The notes below the pieces were generated by a model. The model was not told where the DNA came from. It saw only the letters and a program-made list of their open reading frames with translations, and searched no databases. Below, piece by piece: positions 23,412 to 30,110 of a stretch of DNA of 30,110 bases (within the stretch, counting starts at the first letter, position 1; each line of letters opens with the position of its first letter). Source of the stretch: Pseudomonadota bacterium (GTDB taxonomy: Bacteria; Pseudomonadota; Alphaproteobacteria; Rhizobiales; Devosiaceae); the NCBI GenBank assembly GCA_023433775.1, contig JAEYTY010000096.1, positions 1 through 30,110 on the forward strand, read 5' to 3'. The translations under genes and the position numbers were made by a program.

Positions 23412-23803
23412 TGAGCCGCTCTTTCGTCGAAGGCGTCGACGAGTTCAATGTCCTGGGTGAGCCGCTCCAGCCCTGTTCCACCGATCCGTTGACCGGCTTT
23501 TTCCGCTCCGGCTATTGCGCGATCGGCCCGGAAGATGCCGGCGTGCATATGGTCTGCATCAGCATCACGGAAAAATTCCTCAGATATTCCGCCTCGGTTG
23601 GCAATGACCTGTCGACGCCGCGTCCGGATATGGCGTTTCCCGGTCTGGTGCCGGGCAATCGCTGGTGTCTCGTTGCCATTCGCTGGGTTCAGGCGCATCA
23701 GGCCGGCGAGGCGCCGCGCCTTTATCTCCGCTCGACCAACCAGAAGGTTCTGGGGCTGGTAAACCTCGATATTCTCAAGGCTTACGCCCTCGACCTCAAT
23801 TGA
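23411..23803 (+). CDS. DUF2237 family protein
   Basis: 130 residues. The conserved start NVLGEPLQPCSTDPLTGFFR and GYCAIGPEDAGVHMVCISIT, then LVPGNRWCLVAIRWVQAHQA, match the DUF2237 family, small cytoplasmic proteins of unknown function. Four cysteines (in QPC, GYC, MVC and RWC) are spaced through the domain. The ATG overlaps the cckA stop by one base (TGATG), so it is translated with cckA. No catalytic activity is known to me for the family. It ends 22 bases from the convergent aldo/keto reductase gene. Confidence 0.85.
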   Translation: MSRSFVEGVDEFNVLGEPLQPCSTDPLTGFFRSGYCAIGPEDAGVHMVCISITEKFLRYSASVGNDLSTPRPDMAFPGLVPGNRWCLVAIRWVQAHQAGEAPRLYLRSTNQKVLGLVNLDILKAYALDLN

Positions 23804-23825
23804 TGATTCAAGCCGTTGGGCAGGA

Positions 23826-24845
23826 TCAGGCCGTGCCGCCCGGAATTGGTGTGCCGGGTGCCAGCAGGCCCTTTTCGGCCAGTGCTGTCCACAATGCCTC
23901 GGGGATTTTCACGTCCCACCAGCCCAGAATGCCATCCAGTTCCTGCGGCGAACGCGGGCCGGGCAGCACATTGCAGACTGCCGGATGGGTCAGCGGGAAC
24001 TGCAGCGCTGCCGCCGGCAGCGGCACGCCGAATTCGCGGCACACCGCCTCGATGGCCCTGACCTTCGTCACAATGGCCTCTGGCGCCTTTTCGTAGTTGA
24101 ACTTGTCGCCGCCAACCAGAATGCCCGAATTGAACGGCCCGCCAATGACGACTGATGCCTTGCGCTCAAGACATGTTGTCATGAACGGCGTCAGCGAGGT
24201 CTGCTCCAGCAAGGTATAGCGCCCGGCCAGCAGGAAAACGTCCCAATCGCCCAGCGCGAAGGCGTCCATCAACACCTCCCATTCATTGACGCCGAGCCCG
24301 ATGGCCTTGACCGCGCCGCTGTCGCGCAGTTCGCGCAGCGCCTTGTAGCCGCCGGTTTCCAGCTGCTTCCAGAGCGGCTTGTTGGCCTCAACGCCATGCG
24401 TGGCAACGCCGATATCGTGGACATAGAGAATGTCCACCTGCTCAAGACCCAGGCGCTGCAAGCTGTCTTCAAAACTGCGCATCACCGCGTCATAAGTATA
24501 TTCATAGTGCTGGTTGAAGGGCAGGGGATCGACCCAGTTGCCCTTGTCCTGTTTGTCGGGGGACACTGGCTTTAGCAGCCGTCCCACCTTGGTGGAGATG
24601 ACGGGGCGTGGCTTTGCATTGCGCACGACTTCCCCCATCAGATGCTCAGAGCGGCCCAGGCCATATTGCGGCGCGGTGTCCACATAGGTGATGCCGACAT
24701 CGATTGCGTGTTGAACCGTTGCCCGCGCCTGATCCTCCGGCACGGCCGAGAAAATCCCTGCCAGCGACGCACCGCCAAGACCCAGCGTTGTTACGGTCAG
24801 ATCGGTCTGGGCAATACGGCGTTTTTCAAATGTGCGAGCGGTCAT
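23826..24845 (-). CDS. Aldo/keto reductase, sugar (aldose) 1-dehydrogenase type
   Basis: 339 residues from ATG 24845, with GGAG upstream; the frame is open to 24944 but the family starts near RRIAQTDLTVTTLGLGGASL. The catalytic tetrad is visible: D56 and Y61 in TYVDTAPQYGLGRSEHLMGE, K86 in VISTKVGR and H143 in ILYVHDIG. The sequence style resembles D-threo-aldose 1-dehydrogenase (L-fucose/galactose dehydrogenase) proteins, which oxidise an aldose to its lactone with NAD(P). The exact sugar cannot be read from sequence. A terminator at 24943-24972 separates it from the next minus-strand gene. Confidence 0.85.
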   Translation of the reverse strand: MTARTFEKRRIAQTDLTVTTLGLGGASLAGIFSAVPEDQARATVQHAIDVGITYVDTAPQYGLGRSEHLMGEVVRNAKPRPVISTKVGRLLKPVSPDKQDKGNWVDPLPFNQHYEYTYDAVMRSFEDSLQRLGLEQVDILYVHDIGVATHGVEANKPLWKQLETGGYKALRELRDSGAVKAIGLGVNEWEVLMDAFALGDWDVFLLAGRYTLLEQTSLTPFMTTCLERKASVVIGGPFNSGILVGGDKFNYEKAPEAIVTKVRAIEAVCREFGVPLPAAALQFPLTHPAVCNVLPGPRSPQELDGILGWWDVKIPEALWTALAEKGLLAPGTPIPGGTA

Positions 24846-24942
24846 CTTATTCTCCAGGCGGGTCCGGATAACTGACATGTTAGTGCCGGTGAGTAAAGCG
24901 CTGTCCGCTGTCTTACCCGCATAGCGGCCACCCAAAGCACAC

Positions 24943-24972
24943 AAAAAAGTCGCCGGGACGGACCCGGCGACT
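24943..24972 (-). terminator. Rho-independent terminator after the GguC-type gene
   Basis: AGTCGCCGGG (24948-24957) and CCCGGCGACT (24963-24972) form a perfect 10-bp stem with a five-base loop. On the minus strand it is followed by a run of T (24943-24947). It lies 26 bases past the stop at 24999. Confidence 0.92.
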
Positions 24973-24998
24973 GAATGCTTCTCGCAATGCGTGCAAGC

Positions 24999-25994
24999 CT
25001 AGTAGAGCCCGCCCACGATCACCTTCTTTTCCGCTTCCACCCGCACCGGGTTTTTCAGCGGCAGGCCAAACTGGCTCTCTTCGATTTCGAACACATCGTT
25101 TGGCTTGGTCGAAATGCCGTCGGCAAAGCTCAGCGTCGCCGTGCCGAAGCAGTGCACATGCACATCGCCGGGCTGGCAGAACAGGTCATACTTGAAATGG
25201 TGATATTCGAGGTTGGCAATGGTGTGGCTCATATTGTTTTCGCCGGAGAGGAATGGCTTCTCCCACAGCACTTCGCCGTCGCGCCGAATGCGCGAAATAC
25301 CTTCGATATGAGCCGGCAGGTCGCCGACGCGCAGTTCCGGGCCGAATGAACAGGCGCGCAGTTTGGAATGCGCCAGGAACAGGTAGTTGATCCGCTCGGT
25401 CACGTGGTCGGAAAATTCATTGGCCAGCGCAAAGCCGAGGCGGCGCGGCTGTCCATTGGCGTCGATCACATAGATGCCGGCGATTTCCGGCTCTTCGCCA
25501 GCGTCCAGCGCAAAAAACGGGGAAGGGATCGGCTTGCCCGGATTGGCAACGATATGGCCATTGCCCTTGTAGAACCATTCCGGCTGCACGCCCTGCTCGC
25601 CGGCTGCGGGCTTGCCGCCTTCGAGGCCCATGCGGAACATTTTCATCGAGTCGGTCAGCTCGGCCTCCGGCTTGTCGCCGCTGGCCTTGTGCATGGCATC
25701 GCGCGTTGCGGCGGAGCCGAGATGGGTGAGGCCAGTGCCGGTCACGTGCAGATGGGCCGGATCGGGATGATCGATTGGGGTGAGCAGACGGCCCTCGGTC
25801 GCGAGCTTCACCTTGTCAATGGTGCGGCCAAGGCCGAATTTGTCCACGGCAGACGGCAATCCGCCGATCCCGCCCAGCGCGGCTTGCGTCAGTTCATAGA
25901 CGGTACGGATACCATTGAGCTGATGGGTCTGGCCATCGCGGGTAACGCCAACGGCCCGGTCGCCATTGTCGTCAAAAAACTGGAGCAGATGCAT
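24999..25994 (-). CDS. GguC / AraD1-family (FAH-fold) protein
   Basis: 331 residues (MHLLQFFDDNGDRAVGVTRD, then VTGTGLTHLGSAATRDAMHK, VQPEWFYKGNGHIVANPGKP and the ending EAEKKVIVGGLY). These match the GguC or AraD1 family, related to fumarylacetoacetate hydrolase and 2-keto-3-deoxy-sugar acid enzymes. GguC of Agrobacterium is encoded with a sugar transporter. A role in breakdown of oxidised aldoses (2-keto-3-deoxy acids) is likely, in line with the neighbouring aldose dehydrogenase, but the substrate is unknown. AAGGA precedes the ATG by six bases. It is divergent from recA, with 276 bases between start codons. Confidence 0.8.
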   Translation of the reverse strand: MHLLQFFDDNGDRAVGVTRDGQTHQLNGIRTVYELTQAALGGIGGLPSAVDKFGLGRTIDKVKLATEGRLLTPIDHPDPAHLHVTGTGLTHLGSAATRDAMHKASGDKPEAELTDSMKMFRMGLEGGKPAAGEQGVQPEWFYKGNGHIVANPGKPIPSPFFALDAGEEPEIAGIYVIDANGQPRRLGFALANEFSDHVTERINYLFLAHSKLRACSFGPELRVGDLPAHIEGISRIRRDGEVLWEKPFLSGENNMSHTIANLEYHHFKYDLFCQPGDVHVHCFGTATLSFADGISTKPNDVFEIEESQFGLPLKNPVRVEAEKKVIVGGLY

Positions 25995-26156
25995 GGGGCA
26001 GTCCTTGCTGGAAACCCCATTCGGGGCGGTGGCCGCATAAAACGCAACAGGGGCAGGGCTGTCCAGTCAAAAATCATACTATATGGGCGCTGGTGTCCGC
26101 AGGGCGAGAATCGGCGTATCTGACACGCCGAAGCGTCTTCTCGCGCCGATGCCGAT

Positions 26157-26199
26157 GTTCTTATTTTGTGCCTTGACTTGATAGAAACAAAATGAGAAC
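26157..26199 (+). promoter_or_regulatory. recA promoter with two inverted SOS (LexA)-like boxes
   Basis: Site 1 (26157-26171) reads GTTC-TTATTTT-GTGC on the plus strand; site 2 (26185-26199) reads GTTC-TCATTTT-GTTT on the minus strand. Each is one base from the alphaproteobacterial LexA box GTTC-N7-GTTC. Together they form an imperfect inverted repeat. A -35-like TTGACT (26173-26178) lies between them, and the -10 would fall on or beside site 2. Repression by LexA is inferred. Confidence 0.65.
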
Positions 26200-26270
26200 A
26201 AATAAAGCACGGAAAATGCACAGCCCTCTCGTTGCGTGGTCTTCGAGAGCGTGAAATAAGGAGACACATC

Positions 26271-27344
26271 ATGGCAGCTTCGCCGCTTCGCGTCGTTGAG
26301 GGTGGATCGATGGATAAGGACAAGGCTCTTGCCGCAGCGCTGAGCCAGATCGAGCGCAATTTCGGCAAGGGCTCGATCATGCGCCTTGGAGAGAATTCGG
26401 CCATCGAGGTCGAAGCCATCTCCACCGGCTCGCTTGGTCTGGATATCGCGCTGGGCATTGGTGGTTTGCCAAAGGGCCGTATCGTCGAAATCTTCGGGCC
26501 TGAAAGCTCGGGCAAGACGACGCTGGCTCTGCATGTCATTGCAGAAGCGCAGCGCAAGGGCGGCATTTGCGCCTTTGTCGACGCCGAACATGCTCTCGAC
26601 CCGGTCTATGCCCGCAAGCTCGGCGTCAATGTCGATGACCTGCTGATCTCTCAGCCGGATGCCGGCGAACAGGCGCTCGAGATCACTGATACGCTGGTCC
26701 GGTCCGGTGCCATCGACGTCCTTGTCGTCGACTCTGTTGCCGCGCTCACGCCGCGCGCTGAACTGGAAGGTGAAATGGGCGATGCGCTGCCCGGTCTGCA
26801 GGCGCGTCTCATGAGCCAGGCCATGCGCAAGCTGACCTCCTCGATTTCCAAATCCAAGTGCCTTGTTATCTTCATCAACCAGATCCGCATGAAGATTGGC
26901 GTGATGTATGGTTCGCCCGAAACCACGACGGGCGGCAATGCGCTCAAGTTCTATGCCTCCGTCCGTCTCGACATCCGCCGCATTGGCGCCCTCAAGGACC
27001 GTGAAGAGATTGTGGGCAATCAGACCCGCGTGAAAGTGGTCAAGAACAAGCTTGCCCCGCCATTCCGTCAGGTCGAATTCGACATCATGTATGGCGAGGG
27101 TATCTCCAAGACCGGCGAATTGCTTGATCTCGGCGTCAAGGCCGGCATTGTCGATAAATCCGGCGCCTGGTTCTCCTGGGATAGCCAACGTCTGGGGCAG
27201 GGGCGTGAAAATGCCCGTCAGTTCCTCAAGGATAACCCGGAGGTGGCCAATACCATCGAGCAGGGCGTGCGCGAAAGTTCCGGGCTTCTGGGAGAAGTTC
27301 TCCTTGTGGCCGGTGGCGAAGACGACAGTTCCAGCGACGAATAG
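26271..27344 (+). CDS. recA: Recombinase RecA
   Basis: 357 residues from ATG 26271, with AAGGAGA seven bases upstream (the frame is open to 26232, but the ribosome site lies inside that stretch). Walker A is GPESSGKTT (76-84); Walker B is VLVVDSVAAL, ending at D154. The L1/L2 and monomer regions include RMKIGVMYGSPETTTGGNAL, then KFYASVRLDIRRIGALKDRE. The tail is acidic (GGEDDSSSDE). RecA forms filaments on single-stranded DNA for recombination and triggers LexA self-cleavage. SOS-like boxes lie upstream and a strong terminator follows. Confidence 0.98.
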   Translation: MAASPLRVVEGGSMDKDKALAAALSQIERNFGKGSIMRLGENSAIEVEAISTGSLGLDIALGIGGLPKGRIVEIFGPESSGKTTLALHVIAEAQRKGGICAFVDAEHALDPVYARKLGVNVDDLLISQPDAGEQALEITDTLVRSGAIDVLVVDSVAALTPRAELEGEMGDALPGLQARLMSQAMRKLTSSISKSKCLVIFINQIRMKIGVMYGSPETTTGGNALKFYASVRLDIRRIGALKDREEIVGNQTRVKVVKNKLAPPFRQVEFDIMYGEGISKTGELLDLGVKAGIVDKSGAWFSWDSQRLGQGRENARQFLKDNPEVANTIEQGVRESSGLLGEVLLVAGGEDDSSSDE

Positions 27345-27369
27345 GTTCTGGTGGTCCCATGCTGCTTTA

Positions 27370-27395
27370 CCCCCGCTTCGGCGGGGGTTTTTCTT
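27370..27395 (+). terminator. Rho-independent terminator after recA
   Basis: CCCCCGC (27370-27376) and GCGGGGG (27381-27387) pair around the stable tetraloop TTCG, followed by TTTTTCTTT. The stem starts 25 bases after the recA stop, so recA and alaS are separate units. Confidence 0.95.
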
Positions 27396-27537
27396 TGTGC
27401 AATGAGCGGCGGGTGGTGCGCTATGGGCTGGTCATCCGCAATCTTGCCGCAATGCTGGACAGGGCCGCGTTGCCCGCGATAGAAAGCCACGTTTCTCTTG
27501 GACGCCCATGCGTCTGCTCCGCCATGAAAGCCTTCTG

Positions 27538-30110
27538 ATGACCAGCGTAAACGATCTCCGTTCGAGCTTTGTCGATTACTTTGCCGGCAATGGGCACGAA
27601 GCCGTGCCATCAAGCCCGCTGGTGCCGCGCAATGACCCGACGCTGATGTTCACCAATGCGGGCATGGTGCAGTTCAAGAACGTTTTTACCGGCGTTGAAA
27701 AGCGGCCCTATTCGACAGCGACGACCGCGCAGAAATGCGTGCGCGCTGGCGGCAAACACAATGATCTCGACAATGTTGGCTTCACCGCGCGCCATCACAC
27801 CTTTTTCGAAATGCTCGGCAATTTTTCCTTTGGCGACTATTTCAAGGATCGGGCAATCGAACTCGCCTGGAATCTGCTCACCAAGGATTGGGGCCTGCCC
27901 AAGGACAAGCTGATGGTCACCGTCTATCAGGACGATGACGAGGCCATGGCGCTCTGGAAGAAGATTGCCGGCCTGTCCGAAGATCGCATTGTGCGGCTCG
28001 GGGCCAAGTCCAATTTCTGGCAGATGGGTGATACCGGGCCATGCGGTCCGTGCTCGGAAATCTTCTATGACCATGGCGAACATGTTTGGGGCGGCCCTCC
28101 GGGCTCGGCGGATGAAGATGGCGACCGCTGGATCGAAATCTGGAACCTGGTCTTCATGCAGTTCGAGCAGCATGGCGATGGTTCGCGCACCGGCCTGCCG
28201 CGTCCGTCCATCGACACGGGCATGGGGCTTGAGCGCGTGGCCGCCGTCATGCAGGGCGTGCATGACAATTACGACATTGATCTCTTCAAGGCGCTGATTA
28301 GTGCTGCGGCGAATGCCACGGGCGCAGACGTCAACGGCCCCGGCAATCGCAGCCTGCGCGTTATTGCCGATCACCTGCGGTCCATGAGCTTCCTCGTTGC
28401 CGAGGGTGTCCTGCCCTCCAATGAGGGCCGTGGCAATGTGCTGCGCCGCATCATGCGCCGTGCCATGCGCCACGCGACCCTGCTCGGCTCCAATGAGCCG
28501 GTCATCTATAAGCTCGTTCCCGCGCTGGTGCGCGAGATGGGCCAGGCCTATCCCGAACTGAGCCGTGGCGAAGCCATGATTGCCGAGACGGTTCGTCTCG
28601 AAGAAGGCCGGTTCCTCAAGACTTTGGGCCGGGGCCTTCAGATTCTCGAGGCCGAAACAGCTACGCTTGGCGAGGGTGATACCCTTTCGGGCACGACGGC
28701 CTTCACCCTTTACGACACCTATGGCTTTCCGCTCGATCTGACGCAGGACGCCCTGCGCGCCCGTGGCATTCTGGTGGATCAGGCGGGCTTTGATGCTGCC
28801 ATGGCCCAGCAGAAGGCCGAAGCGCGCAAGAATTGGTCCGGTTCGGGCGAAGCTGCCACCGGCGCCGTCTGGTATGGTCTTGCCGACCGGATCGGGCCGA
28901 CCGAGTTCCTCGGCTATGAAACCGAAACGGCCGAGGGCGAGGTCAAGGCCTTGCTCGTTGATGGCGCCGAAACCGACAGCCTTGCGGCTGGCCAGGAAGG
29001 CATGGTGGTCGTCAACCAGACCCCGTTCTATGGCGAGAGCGGCGGTCAGGTCGGCGATAGCGGGATGATCCGGGGCGATGGCGTTGTTGCCGAAGTTCTC
29101 GACACCCAGAAATACCATGGCGTTTTTGCCCACCGCGTGAAGGTCAGCGAAGGCGCGTTCCGTGTCGGCCAAGCCGTGGAAATGGTGGTCGATCACCAAC
29201 GCCGCTCGTCCATCCGCGCCAATCACTCCGCAACCCATTTGCTGCATGAGGCCCTGCGCCTCGTGCTGGGCGATCATGTCGCCCAAAAGGGGTCGATGGT
29301 TTCGGCCGATCGCCTGCGTTTTGACTTTGTGCACACCAAGCCGATCACACCGCAGGAAATGGCGGAGGTCGAAGACATCGCCAATGCCATTATCCTGCAG
29401 AATACGGCGGTCGAAACCCGCCTGATGGGTGTGGATGAAGCCAAGGATTCGGGCGCGCGCGCGCTCTTCGGCGAAAAATATGGCGACGAAGTGCGTGTGG
29501 TCTCCATGGGTGAGCCCACAGGCAATGGTCTGGGCTGGTCGGTTGAACTCTGCGGCGGCACCCATGTTCGCCGCACAGGCGATATCGGCCTTGTCTCGGT
29601 TGTCGCAGAAAGCGCTGTCGCAGCAGGCGTTCGCCGGATCGAGGCGTTGACGGGCAACGCCGCCCGCCATCGGGGCAATACCAATACCGCCGTTGTCGCG
29701 TCCGCCGCAGGCCTTCTGCGCTCGGGCACACATGAGGTTCTTGACCGCATCGAAGCCTTGCAGGACCAGATCAAGAAGGCGGAGCGGGCTCTCGCCGATG
29801 CACGCCAGAAGCTGGCCCTGGGTGGTGGCGGCGAAGGTGGCAATGCCAGCGAAACCGTCAATGGCGTCACCTTTGTCGGTCGCGTCGTCGAAGGCGTGGC
29901 CGCCAAGGATATCAAGACCGTTGTCGATGCCGAAAAGAAGCGGATCGGCTCAGGCGTGGTCGTGCTTGTCCTCAAAGGGGAAGACGGCAAGGGCACTGTG
30001 GCCATCGGCGTCACGGATGACCTGACGGGCCGCTATGCAGCCGGTACGCTGATCAAATCCGCAACTGCCGCTTTGGGCGGGCAGGGTGGTGGTGGCCGCC
30101 CGGATATGGC
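27538..30110 (+). CDS. alaS: Alanyl-tRNA synthetase AlaRS, 3' end cut by window edge
   Basis: 857 residues are visible and the frame is open to the window end; full-length AlaRS is usually near 880-890 residues, so only a short tail is missing. The class II catalytic region has MFTNAGMVQFKNVFTG and TGPCGPCSEIFYDHG. The editing domain has zinc-type residues H563, H567, C672 and H676 (NHSATHLLHE, LCGGTHVRRTG). The C-Ala region follows. The ATG at 27538 is chosen because the family starts near VNDLRSSFVDYFAGNGHE; an in-frame ATG at 27508 would add ten residues. The ribosome site is weak. The 142 bases between the recA terminator and alaS show no clear promoter. Confidence 0.97.
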   Translation, partial: MTSVNDLRSSFVDYFAGNGHEAVPSSPLVPRNDPTLMFTNAGMVQFKNVFTGVEKRPYSTATTAQKCVRAGGKHNDLDNVGFTARHHTFFEMLGNFSFGDYFKDRAIELAWNLLTKDWGLPKDKLMVTVYQDDDEAMALWKKIAGLSEDRIVRLGAKSNFWQMGDTGPCGPCSEIFYDHGEHVWGGPPGSADEDGDRWIEIWNLVFMQFEQHGDGSRTGLPRPSIDTGMGLERVAAVMQGVHDNYDIDLFKALISAAANATGADVNGPGNRSLRVIADHLRSMSFLVAEGVLPSNEGRGNVLRRIMRRAMRHATLLGSNEPVIYKLVPALVREMGQAYPELSRGEAMIAETVRLEEGRFLKTLGRGLQILEAETATLGEGDTLSGTTAFTLYDTYGFPLDLTQDALRARGILVDQAGFDAAMAQQKAEARKNWSGSGEAATGAVWYGLADRIGPTEFLGYETETAEGEVKALLVDGAETDSLAAGQEGMVVVNQTPFYGESGGQVGDSGMIRGDGVVAEVLDTQKYHGVFAHRVKVSEGAFRVGQAVEMVVDHQRRSSIRANHSATHLLHEALRLVLGDHVAQKGSMVSADRLRFDFVHTKPITPQEMAEVEDIANAIILQNTAVETRLMGVDEAKDSGARALFGEKYGDEVRVVSMGEPTGNGLGWSVELCGGTHVRRTGDIGLVSVVAESAVAAGVRRIEALTGNAARHRGNTNTAVVASAAGLLRSGTHEVLDRIEALQDQIKKAERALADARQKLALGGGGEGGNASETVNGVTFVGRVVEGVAAKDIKTVVDAEKKRIGSGVVVLVLKGEDGKGTVAIGVTDDLTGRYAAGTLIKSATAALGGQGGGGRPDM

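Noticed and set aside
26079..27188. 369-codon minus-strand frame over recA
   Set aside because: Shadow of recA on the opposite strand; no ribosome site and no known protein pattern.
27610..29733. 707-codon open frame on the minus strand
   Set aside because: It is antisense to alaS, whose plus-strand frame is a certain AlaRS. The antisense product has no recognisable domain and is an effect of high GC codon use.

Overview
The window reads as the chromosome of a motile alphaproteobacterium, most likely Hyphomicrobiales; a Devosia-like genus is my guess from protein style and gene set, not a proven placement. Supporting features are a Caulobacter-type flagellar gene set (fliX divergent from flgI, a FlgJ that is only a rod-binding domain, flgF-flgG-flgA-flgH, fliL-fliM), perfect CtrA boxes (TTAA-N7-TTAA), the CtrA-pathway kinase CckA, a cysteine-poor DksA and alphaproteobacterial SOS-type boxes at recA. 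No rRNA, tRNA, CRISPR array, insertion sequence or prophage is visible. Almost all of the sequence is coding, and no intergenic gap exceeds about 300 bases.

Layout. 1-2365: flgI, flgJ and a FlgN-like gene on the minus strand, facing fliX on the plus strand. 2551-5236: a non-flagellar island with dksA, a YCII/DGPF protein, an M32 carboxypeptidase and a 47-residue glycine-zipper microprotein. 5483-8744: flgF-flgG-flgA-flgH on the minus strand (distal rod, P-ring chaperone, L-ring). 9026-15645: fliL, fliM, a bitopic coiled-coil protein, a MotE-like protein and a 1113-residue secreted TPR protein on the plus strand. 15649-17131: fliO-fliP on the minus strand. 17372-23803: flgB-flgC-fliE-fliQ-fliR-flhB, then cckA and a DUF2237 gene. 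23826-30110: an aldo/keto reductase and a GguC/AraD1-type protein on the minus strand, then recA and alaS (cut by the window end).

Regulation is the most interesting part. Three plus-strand early units (fliX, fliLM and flgBC-fliEQR-flhB) each have a perfect CtrA box 54-66 bp upstream of the start codon. The two minus-strand late basal-body units (flgI and flgFGAH) instead have sigma-54-like -24/-12 elements about 50 bp from their start codons. A dyad motif with consensus CGGCAAAANCTGCC occurs as a tandem pair about 100-130 bp upstream of the predicted flgF start site, at a comparable place upstream of flgI, and exactly 8 bp downstream of the CtrA boxes of both fliX and flgB. This is the architecture expected for FlbD (ftr) sites that activate late sigma-54 promoters and repress early CtrA promoters. 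FliX, the FlbD regulator, is encoded here; FlbD and RpoN are not. CckA, which feeds phosphate to CtrA, lies directly downstream of flhB, so a CtrA-CckA feedback loop is possible.

The least understood coding region is the three-gene module after fliM (10698-15645), which looks like an alphaproteobacterial envelope or stator-support assembly.
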